A DNA stretch of 64,000 nt. It comes from Bacteroidales bacterium. Its GTDB lineage: Bacteria; Bacteroidota; Bacteroidia; Bacteroidales; UBA12077. The position numbers and the translations under genes are program-made. Of the stretch, positions 44,932-52,112 are shown piece after piece. The notes under the pieces were generated by a model. That model made no database searches, was not told the origin of the DNA, and worked only from the letters and a program-made list of their open reading frames with translations. The stretch's first letter is position 1; each line of letters begins with the position of its first letter. Location: positions 1 through 64,000 of the forward strand of contig WTBR01000079.1 of assembly GCA_013138975.1 (NCBI GenBank), given 5' to 3'.

Positions 44932-47685
44932 TTAGTTCTTATTTTTTTGTCGATAAAGCTTTTTATCCACAACACAAGCCAAATTTTCAATAGTGGATTT
45001 AGAATTTGTAAGCTCCTTGATGATTGAAGCTGTTACTAATGGCTGTTCTATGGTATTAGCATGGTTAATAAAGGTTATTGCTACATTATGTCGTTTTTTT
45101 GCCCATTCTGTAATTTGCAATAAACTTTTTCGAAAACTATTTTCCAAAGCAAGCGGATAAGCACTTTTTTTACCTTCTCTGTCCAACATAGCATGTTGTG
45201 ATGCTATAATCTCACGAATATCTCGTAACATAAATATAATATTATAATTATATTTTTCAGGAAGATGTTTAAGCTGTTGAGCTATTATCTTTACCACTTT
45301 TCCCTGAGCATCCTTAAGCCAGACTTTATTACGAGCTAAACTTTTTGCTCCTTCATGTTCGTAATAACCTTTGGGGTTGTTTTCGTCAGCTTTTCTAATA
45401 CCGTCGGTCAATACCTGAATACCGGCAGTCTCCATCATTTGCATCATCATGGAAGTACCGGAACGAGGGAGTCCGGAAACAATAAAAACAGAATCTTTAA
45501 GATTTCTATTAATATTTTTGAACTCAATATCATTAATCGCCTGTACCTCTTCCTTTTTTGTTGTCACATTGCTATTTTCTGATTCAAAATAAGCTATATG
45601 TGAAGCTAACTTTTCAGCATTTGGCAAGTGCTTTTCGTATATTTCAATTAGCCTGTTTCTAGACTTACCGTATTTAGGAATTTGTTGAAGAGATATTTCG
45701 TACGCATTGGCAGCATGTTCATAGCTTTCCAATTGAAACAGTGCTTCGCCCAAATGAAAATGTGCATAAGGGAAAAAGTGCATGAGCCCAACAGCATCTA
45801 ATGCCGAACCGGCAGCATCTTCATATTTTTGTTGATTTAGGTATGCTATTGCCAATCCATCGTGATATTTAGGATTTTCAGGATCAATTTTCAAAAGATT
45901 AATAAATAATGCTTCTGCCTCCTTCCAGTTTTTTAATCCAAGATGTAAATTCGCAAGTTTTGTATTTAGAAGCTTACGATCAGGCATGGACTTACTAATT
46001 TCTTTTATCCTTACTAAGGCTTCATTAAATTTATTTTTATGAATTAAAATATCTAATTCAATTAATTTAAGCTGTACAATTGCCATTCTTAGGGTTAATG
46101 ACTTCTTTATTTTTTCCTGCTTTTCTTTTATCAATTTATCCTCACTATTGATTGGGTCTTGTTCAATGGATTTGTTTATCTCTTCTTTAAGTTTTTCGAT
46201 ATTTTCATTAGACAGGACTAACTTTGGGTATAGTTCTGTGCATTCTTTGTGAAGTGATTCTGCTTTTTCGATTAAGTTGGTTTCTAAATAAGCAGTAAGA
46301 AGATTTAGAGCAAAACGTGATTCTGTTGGGTCTTTTTTTTGTAATTCCTCCAGCAAAGGAATAGCTTTATCGTAACGATTTGAACCTAAATATACTCTTG
46401 ATAGATTATAGTTTTGTTCTGCAAAGGCTTTTGTAGTAGCTTCTTTTACATTTTCTCCAGGATCTTCAACATAACCCAATTCAATAAGTTGCTTAAGCTC
46501 TTCAAAATTAGCTTTTGGGTCTGAATTCTTTTCACCGTCGAGCATGCCTGAATACCCATCCACTTCGTCCCAGGAAGGTATCATATTAGGAAACGAATTA
46601 CTTTCGAATGCTTGTACCAATGGAGCTGCATCCATATCTTCACCTATTGGTAATCCATAAATATTGAGAATGGTAGGTGTTATATTCATTAGAGATGCTC
46701 CATAAATTCGTTCATCTTTTTTTATACCCGGTCCTTTCATACAGATAATTCCATAATCGCGATGTTGATATGCCGGACCGGCAGGCTCAGAAGGAATAAA
46801 CGAAGGTCGAAGATGATCGGAGTGAAAGCCATGGTCAGAAATAAGAATCACAGTTGTGTCTTCATCTGTTTTCTTTAATAATGTATCCAGCATCATGTCG
46901 TGAAAACGATAAGTAGAATTTATAACATCCTTATAAACCTCAAATTCATTTTCAGAAATATTTTTCATTTTTGGAGGATGATAATTCATAAAGCCATGAC
47001 AAAGGTGATCAATTGTATCTAAATAAACAGCCATAAAATCCCATTCCTGATTGTCCATAATCCAAGTAGCAGCAGCATGATAACTTGATGCTTCAGCTAT
47101 ACTTTTAGCTAATTGATAGATTCGATTATCTTTACTTTGATCAATTTTATCTGCTTTAGGTACAAAAGGCAGCAAGTGTTCCTGGGTTAATTCAGATGGG
47201 TGTATGCGCAATTCACTAAAAAATCTACTTAGGTTTTCCGGGTGAACAGTTTTATCAGGCATAGCCCATTTATCAGGCGCTTGGTTACACTTTGCAAAAT
47301 TATTGGAAAGCATAATACCATTAATTGGTTCAACAGGATGCGAAGGCCACCAACCCACAACGTGTGTTTTATAACCTTTTTGTGTTAATATATTCCAAAT
47401 TGCTTTTACTTTTCTGGAAGAGGCTGTTATGGGGCGCATACCTATACCTTCCGGATCTGGCTCGGTAAAACCAAGTATACCATGTTTATCTGCAGTTTTT
47501 CCGGTAGCTATAGATGTCCATAGCATTGGAGAAAACGGAGGATCCAGCGTGGCAATATTCCCCATTACTCCTTGATTTACCAAACTCTCTAATGCTGGCA
47601 TTTGTCCGGCATCCATTAGTGGATTTATAACTTTCCAGTCAGCAGCATCCCAACCGATTAGTAATACTTTCTTTTTATTTGACAT
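44932..47685 (-). CDS. Phosphodiesterase-like, TPR and sulfotransferase fusion protein
   Basis: 917 residues. Residues 1-380 are an alkaline phosphatase superfamily (type I phosphodiesterase/nucleotide pyrophosphatase) domain: VLLIGWDAADWKVINPLMDAG with metal-binding Asp, FSPMLWTSIATGKTADKHGI with a Thr or Ser nucleophile position, LDTIDHLCHGF, and ISDHGFHSDH. About 410-690 are TPR units (WKEAEALFINLLKIDPENPKYHDGLAIAYL). About 725-917 are a sulfotransferase-type domain with the PAPS loop VSGLPRSGTSMMMQMM and a second motif RDIREIIASQHAML. No signal peptide. The three activities in one chain suggest coupled handling of sulfated or phosphorylated saccharides or lipids. It heads into the Ig-repeat gene after 20 bases. 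Confidence 0.85.
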   Translation of the reverse strand: MSNKKKVLLIGWDAADWKVINPLMDAGQMPALESLVNQGVMGNIATLDPPFSPMLWTSIATGKTADKHGILGFTEPDPEGIGMRPITASSRKVKAIWNILTQKGYKTHVVGWWPSHPVEPINGIMLSNNFAKCNQAPDKWAMPDKTVHPENLSRFFSELRIHPSELTQEHLLPFVPKADKIDQSKDNRIYQLAKSIAEASSYHAAATWIMDNQEWDFMAVYLDTIDHLCHGFMNYHPPKMKNISENEFEVYKDVINSTYRFHDMMLDTLLKKTDEDTTVILISDHGFHSDHLRPSFIPSEPAGPAYQHRDYGIICMKGPGIKKDERIYGASLMNITPTILNIYGLPIGEDMDAAPLVQAFESNSFPNMIPSWDEVDGYSGMLDGEKNSDPKANFEELKQLIELGYVEDPGENVKEATTKAFAEQNYNLSRVYLGSNRYDKAIPLLEELQKKDPTESRFALNLLTAYLETNLIEKAESLHKECTELYPKLVLSNENIEKLKEEINKSIEQDPINSEDKLIKEKQEKIKKSLTLRMAIVQLKLIELDILIHKNKFNEALVRIKEISKSMPDRKLLNTKLANLHLGLKNWKEAEALFINLLKIDPENPKYHDGLAIAYLNQQKYEDAAGSALDAVGLMHFFPYAHFHLGEALFQLESYEHAANAYEISLQQIPKYGKSRNRLIEIYEKHLPNAEKLASHIAYFESENSNVTTKKEEVQAINDIEFKNINRNLKDSVFIVSGLPRSGTSMMMQMMETAGIQVLTDGIRKADENNPKGYYEHEGAKSLARNKVWLKDAQGKVVKIIAQQLKHLPEKYNYNIIFMLRDIREIIASQHAMLDREGKKSAYPLALENSFRKSLLQITEWAKKRHNVAITFINHANTIEQPLVTASIIKELTNSKSTIENLACVVDKKLYRQKNKN

Positions 47686-47730
47686 ATTTTATGAATAGAG
47701 TATATACAATCTTCTTTTTCCTGATAGTTC

Positions 47731-47826
47731 TTAAAAAAATAGCTCCACAATTTCCTGTGATTTATGTGCATTAGGTTGTAAGAATATAACAACACCAAGA
47801 AATAATTTCAAAACAGTTTTTTTCAT
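47731..47826 (-). CDS. Possible 31-residue peptide with signal-like sequence
   Basis: MKKTVLKLFLGVVIFLQPNA then HKSQEIVELFF. It looks like a signal peptide with almost nothing behind it. It may be the remains of a secreted protein gene or chance. It lies between the small PEP-CTERM-resembling gene and the fusion protein, on the same strand. Confidence 0.3.
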   Translation of the reverse strand: MKKTVLKLFLGVVIFLQPNAHKSQEIVELFF

Positions 47827-47881
47827 ATTTTTTTGAAAATACTTTCTGTTTAATTGATTTATAAATAAATGAGAACAAAAA

Positions 47882-48076
47882 TTATTGCTTTACTATACTA
47901 GCATTTGATTTTTGTTTCCTCCATGCAATTAATCCTTGATATCCCAAGGCTAAAAGACCAAGAGTTCCTGATTTTGGAATAGGGAAAGTTTTACCTTCTG
48001 GAGTAGTAAAATGATAGTCTTGACTATATAAATCTTTAAGTAATTCTTTTGATTCTTTCGATATTTTTTTATTCAT
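47882..48076 (-). CDS. Small protein with PEP-CTERM-resembling C-terminus
   Basis: 64 residues from the ATG at 48076; a start 27 bases upstream is possible. The first half is charged and helical (KISKESKELLKDLYSQDYHF). The second half, IPKSGTLGLLALGYQGLIAWRKQK, has a Pro-rich turn, a short Gly/Leu hydrophobic stretch and a basic end. That is the general shape of PEP-CTERM sorting tails, although there is no N-terminal signal peptide. Family not recognised. It is the first gene of a likely unit with the fusion protein and the Ig-repeat protein. Confidence 0.55.
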   Translation of the reverse strand: MNKKISKESKELLKDLYSQDYHFTTPEGKTFPIPKSGTLGLLALGYQGLIAWRKQKSNASIVKQ

Positions 48077-48386
48077 ATAAAATATATTGTTGATGGTACA
48101 CAATAATACATTTTATTTTAGGTTTTTTCTAAGGCAAATCTCCAACTTTGTTCAATATTTAAATAATTTTGATAAACTCTTCTTTTTAAGTTTTAAACAC
48201 TAATAAATAATGTACGATTATTCTAAACAGATAAAATACAAATAGTTTAACCTGAGTTCGATATAAGCAAATGCGCAAATGTTTAGTTTTCAATAAGCCT
48301 GAATTTTAGGTTAGGATCTTTTGATAATTGCTAAGAAGAAATTTGCTTAGGGTAAGCCTTATTCTTTGAGTTAAAATCCATGATTA

Positions 48387-48771
48387 CTTAATATCTACAA
48401 GTAAATTTCCATTTATCTAAACATTACGTATTTAACTGTTCCACAGTTGATTTGTGCCAGCAAGAAAACTACTTATTTTTAGGGTCTTTGATAAAAAAGC
48501 GTCAAAGACGTTCCGATAGTTATCGGAATTCGAAGTTTTGAAAACCAAGGAGTTCACTTTTGTGAATGCGATATACTGAGCATGTCGAAGTAACTGTTTT
48601 CAATACGAGGGTAACGAAGAACATTGCGAAGCTCACGAACACAATTTTATAAATATTAAACTCGTGAGTAATTTGGCGTTTTTAACTAATATTGATGATA
48701 TAAAATTATAATCAAATGTTGATTATTAATAAATTCGTACCATGTTTTGCGGATTTAAGGGATTATTAAAA
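48387..48771. repeat. Interrupted copy of a ~140 bp intergenic repeat (filled site)
   Basis: The left half (AATATCTACAAGTAAATTT...CCACAGTT) and the right half (TAACTAATATTGATGATA...TTTTGCGGATTTAAGG) align in order with the uninterrupted copy at 54668-54809. About 230 extra bases, element copy B, lie at the junction. Confidence 0.75.
48451..48683. repeat. Nested-hairpin repeat element, copy B
   Basis: Reverse-oriented near-copy of 776-974: GTGCCAGCAAGAAAAC (48455-48470) at one end, GTAATTTGGCGTTTT at the other, where the final CTTGC of the inverted repeat is missing. Compared with copy A it has two inserts: a CCGATAGTTATCGG palindrome near 48515-48529, and about 25 bases containing TACTGAGCATGTCGAAGTA near 48575-48594. 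Both inserts are themselves dispersed repeats. Confidence 0.8.
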
Positions 48772-48789
48772 ATGAACTGATTAGATTCC

Positions 48790-48831
48790 ACTTATACTAA
48801 ATTCTTACGTCGTAATCAGGTTAGTATAAGT
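48790..48831 (-). terminator. Hairpin behind aroE
   Basis: ACTTATACTAA and TTAGTATAAGT (11 bp perfect stem) with a 20-base loop, starting 4 bases behind the aroE stop. The loop is long for a terminator; it could also be a short palindromic repeat. Confidence 0.5.
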
Positions 48832-48834
48832 TTT

Positions 48835-49596
48835 TCATTTTTTAAAGGAAATATTATTCCAAATTTTCCAAGAATACTCTGCTTGTTTTATAAGCATCTC
48901 AAATCCATTTTTCGTTACCGCTCCTTGCTCTTTTCCTTTTCTCAGGAATTCTGTTTGTTTTGGATTATAAATCAGGTCGTATAATAAATGATCATTTGTT
49001 ATTGCATTATAGGGAATATCTGGATTTTGTGAAATTTCAGGATACATACCTAGTGGTGTGGTATTTATTATTAATTTAGTTTCACCAATTATATCCTTAT
49101 TAAGCAATTCATAACTTATTTCTTTGGCGTTTTCAGGTTTTCGCGAAACCTTAGTATAAGTAATTCCAAGTTTTTTTAAAGCATGTGTAATTGCTAAGGA
49201 ACTTCCTCCTGTTCCTAATACCAATGCTGATTTATGTTGTTTTTTTAATAGTGGTTTAATACTTTCGATAAAACCAAGGTAATCGGTATTATATCCTGTG
49301 AGTTTTAGTTTTGAGTTAACCCAATCGAATTTAATTGTATTAATTGCTCCTATTTCCTTAGCGTCTTTATTAATTTCATCAAGGAAGGGTAGAATCTCTT
49401 GTTTATAAGGTATTGTTACATTTAATCCGGATAGTTCTGTAAAATCACTAATTAATTGATTGAATTCATCAATGCATTTTAAAGGATATAGATTGTAGAA
49501 AGTATTTTCAATTCCCTCTTCATTAAATTTTTCCTTAAAAAATGCGGGAGAAAAAGAATGTTCTAATGTTTTACCTATAAGTCCGAAAAAACGCAT
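48835..49596 (-). CDS. aroE: Shikimate dehydrogenase
   Basis: Reduces 3-dehydroshikimate to shikimate with NADPH in aromatic amino acid synthesis. 253 residues. GLIGKTLEHSFSPAFF gives the substrate-binding SxS, LNVTIPYKQEILPFLD carries the catalytic lysine, NTDYLGF the catalytic Asp, and VLGTGGSSLAI the cofactor loop. INTTPLGMYP and the C-terminal KNGFEMLIKQAEYSWKIW are also standard. Its ATG overlaps the stop of the DUF368 gene by one base (TAATG), so translation is coupled. A fragment of a second aroE sits at 41127-41216. Confidence 0.95.
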   Translation of the reverse strand: MRFFGLIGKTLEHSFSPAFFKEKFNEEGIENTFYNLYPLKCIDEFNQLISDFTELSGLNVTIPYKQEILPFLDEINKDAKEIGAINTIKFDWVNSKLKLTGYNTDYLGFIESIKPLLKKQHKSALVLGTGGSSLAITHALKKLGITYTKVSRKPENAKEISYELLNKDIIGETKLIINTTPLGMYPEISQNPDIPYNAITNDHLLYDLIYNPKQTEFLRKGKEQGAVTKNGFEMLIKQAEYSWKIWNNISFKK

Positions 49597-50531
49597 TATT
49601 CTTGAGTGCTTGCTAATTTTTCTATCAAATATATCGTTATAAATCCGATAATCATAAGAGAAATAGCAAGAATTACTTCGGTACTTAAAGTATCAGGAAT
49701 GTATTTAGTTGACATAAGTGGAATTTTCTCACCCTCTTTTAGGATAAAATCTCCAACAGAATCAAGTAAGTAAATCTCATTTTTCCATGGCCATAGAATA
49801 CTTAATGAACCAAGTATAAAACCTGTTAATATAGAGATCGTTTGATCTTTATATTTTTTATATATCCATGATAATATATGTGAAAAGGCTATTAAGCCAA
49901 CGATTACTCCAATTATAACAGGGAAAAGTATTGCTAAATCAAAAGTACTTACCGATTGAATCATTACAAGTTCATAATTACCAAGTAGAATAAGAATAAA
50001 CGAGCCTGATAATCCTGGTAAAATCATACTACAAATTGCAACTATACCACAAATGATTAAATAGAAAAATGAATCATTTTGTGTTGCAGGATTTAGCATT
50101 GAAATGACTACTGCTATTGACGTTCCAAAAATAAATGTAAGAATAACACTAATACTCCATTTCTTAATTGTTTTACCAACGAAATATACCGAAGCTAATA
50201 TTAATCCAAAGAAAAATGCCCAAACTAAAACAGGGTAATTAGTAAATAAAAACTCCAGAAGCTTTGCTAAAGAAACAACGCTAATGATCATGCCTGAGAA
50301 AACTGCAATCAGGAAATATAAATCAACATATTCTATCAATTCTTTTATTTTCCCTTTAAATAATAGTTTAATTGCTTTAATATCAAATGATTTAATAGCA
50401 TTAATCAGTCTTTCGAAAACTCCAGTAATAAGTGCAATTGTTCCTCCTGAAACACCTGGGATTACATTTGCTGCTCCCATTGCAAAACCTTTTAAAAATA
50501 AGTTTATGTATTGTTGTATTTGATTTTTCAT
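49596..50531 (-). CDS. DUF368 integral membrane protein
   Basis: 311 residues from the ATG at 50531; nine more residues are open upstream but MKNQIQQYINLFLKGFAMGAANVIPGVSGG is the usual start. NVIPGVSGGTIALITGVFERLI and, in the second half, MILPGLSGSFILILLGNYE are an inverted pair of Pro-Gly-hairpin motifs, and about eight to nine hydrophobic segments are seen. DUF368 proteins (including PopT) and DedA-like carriers have been linked to undecaprenyl-phosphate recycling, so a lipid carrier flippase role is plausible. Coupled to aroE downstream. Confidence 0.88.
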   Translation of the reverse strand: MKNQIQQYINLFLKGFAMGAANVIPGVSGGTIALITGVFERLINAIKSFDIKAIKLLFKGKIKELIEYVDLYFLIAVFSGMIISVVSLAKLLEFLFTNYPVLVWAFFFGLILASVYFVGKTIKKWSISVILTFIFGTSIAVVISMLNPATQNDSFFYLIICGIVAICSMILPGLSGSFILILLGNYELVMIQSVSTFDLAILFPVIIGVIVGLIAFSHILSWIYKKYKDQTISILTGFILGSLSILWPWKNEIYLLDSVGDFILKEGEKIPLMSTKYIPDTLSTEVILAISLMIIGFITIYLIEKLASTQE

Positions 50532-50545
50532 AATTGTTATTAAAA

Positions 50546-50586
50546 AAAACGAAAACACTTCAAGCTATATAGAATGTTTTCGTTTT
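50546..50586 (-). terminator. Terminator of the TPR gene
   Basis: On the minus strand AAAACGAAAACA, a loop of 17, TGTTTTCGTTTT continuing into more T. It lies 27 bases behind the TPR gene stop and just ahead of the DUF368 gene. Confidence 0.8.
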
Positions 50587-50612
50587 GGAATTATTTATTT
50601 TACTTCAATGTA

Positions 50613-52028
50613 TTATTCTTCAAAACAATATTTATTTAGAAGTTCATTTACCACGTTATCCTCAATAGCATCAGGATATAACAGAATGATTTCTAAATAA
50701 TCTTTGGGATCTATTTTTAGCCCTTTTTCAAATAGCATCAAAGCTTTATCCTTTTCATTTTTTAAAAAATAACATCCAGATAAACGATAATAAACCAAGG
50801 CATTTCGTGTATTATCTTTAAGATATTCTGATAATATATTTATCGCAAGATCAATTTTTTTTATTCGAACATATGAATCTGAAAGTGAGAAAGCAAAGTC
50901 CATTTCCTCAGGGCTTAAATCATGCGCTTTTTTAAAAGCATTTAAAGCTTCCTGATTTTTATTAAGTTCGTTAAGAATATTCCCATATAAATATAGAAAT
51001 TCAGGATTAATATCATCAATAACTGTTGCTTTTTCGATTAAAGGTAATGCCAATTCGAATTTTTCCAATCTGAACATTACATTTGCTTTGCCAAAATATG
51101 CGTCTGCGTAATAATTGTCAATATTTAAAGCATCATCATAATATTTAAGCGCTAGATCAAATTCCTTAAGACTTTCATAGCAATCGCCAATAAAAGTTAA
51201 TATCTCAACACTTTTACCATCAAATTTCAAATACTCTTTATAGTTTATAATAGCATTATGAAAATCTTCATGATTTGAATAAGCATTAGCTAAATTAAAA
51301 TAGGCTACAGAAAAGTCAGGATTTATAGCGAGTGCATATTCATATGCTTCAACAGCTTCTGGGTATTTTTCATATTTATTATACAAAATACCTAAATTAT
51401 ACCATGCATTCTCTGAAAATGGTTCTTTATCTATATATTGAATATAAAACTCAATGCTTTTATTTATTTGCCCTAATTTTTCATAGCAATAACCAATATC
51501 AAATAAAAGCATAATATTTTTACTATCTAGCTTATAAGCTTCATGTAAATATTTTAATGCGGTTTTATATCTTCCAATTTGCTCAAACGATTGAGCTATG
51601 GTATGTATAACCTCTGCTTTATCTTCGTAACTATATATTATTGCTGTATCGAATGCTCTTTCTGCTTCGCTGTAGCGCCCCATTATATTAAGCGTACTAC
51701 CTTTAAGCAAGTAAACATCAGAATTTGAAGATTCAATTTTTTCGAGTTGATTAATAAGTTGTAAAGCTGGAGCAGCGTGTCCTTTATCAACCAAGACCTG
51801 TGCTTTCTTCATTTGAATATTTAACGAATTTGGATGTTGCTGAGCTGCATATTTAACTACATTTAAAGCATTATTTGCCTTATTACTATCAATATAATAA
51901 TCTATAATACTTTCAAACTCGGAAACATCAAAAAAATAACTTGTGTTATTTTTTAACATCTCTTCATAACGATTAACTAATTCGCTATATTCCTCTTCAT
52001 GAAAAATATCTTCAAAATCTTCTTTCAT
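50613..52028 (-). CDS. Tetratricopeptide repeat protein
   Basis: 471 residues from the ATG at 52028, preceded by a GAGAGAG run. From about residue 35 to the end it is made of about twelve TPR units, for example YKTALKYLHEAYKLDSKNIMLLFDIGYCYEKLGQ and ENAWYNLGILYNKYEKYPEAVEAYEYALAINPD. No signal peptide or other domain. Probably a cytoplasmic scaffold; partner unknown. It ends at its own terminator, so it is not firmly tied to the DUF368-aroE pair. Confidence 0.85.
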   Translation of the reverse strand: MKEDFEDIFHEEEYSELVNRYEEMLKNNTSYFFDVSEFESIIDYYIDSNKANNALNVVKYAAQQHPNSLNIQMKKAQVLVDKGHAAPALQLINQLEKIESSNSDVYLLKGSTLNIMGRYSEAERAFDTAIIYSYEDKAEVIHTIAQSFEQIGRYKTALKYLHEAYKLDSKNIMLLFDIGYCYEKLGQINKSIEFYIQYIDKEPFSENAWYNLGILYNKYEKYPEAVEAYEYALAINPDFSVAYFNLANAYSNHEDFHNAIINYKEYLKFDGKSVEILTFIGDCYESLKEFDLALKYYDDALNIDNYYADAYFGKANVMFRLEKFELALPLIEKATVIDDINPEFLYLYGNILNELNKNQEALNAFKKAHDLSPEEMDFAFSLSDSYVRIKKIDLAINILSEYLKDNTRNALVYYRLSGCYFLKNEKDKALMLFEKGLKIDPKDYLEIILLYPDAIEDNVVNELLNKYCFEE

Positions 52029-52112
52029 ATTCTCTCTCAAAATTTGAACGCAAAACTAATCATTTTCGAGTGATTTGTACAATCTATTCATACTTTTTTA
52101 TTCTTCTATTTC

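Larger units (their letters stand above)
48104..48834. other. Repeat-filled intergenic region
   Basis: 731 bp with no gene. It holds the left (48387-48449) and right (48683-48771) halves of a ~140 bp repeat, the nested-hairpin element copy B between them, and a hairpin at 48790-48831 behind aroE. Bases 48104-48386 show nothing that I can name. Confidence 0.7.
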
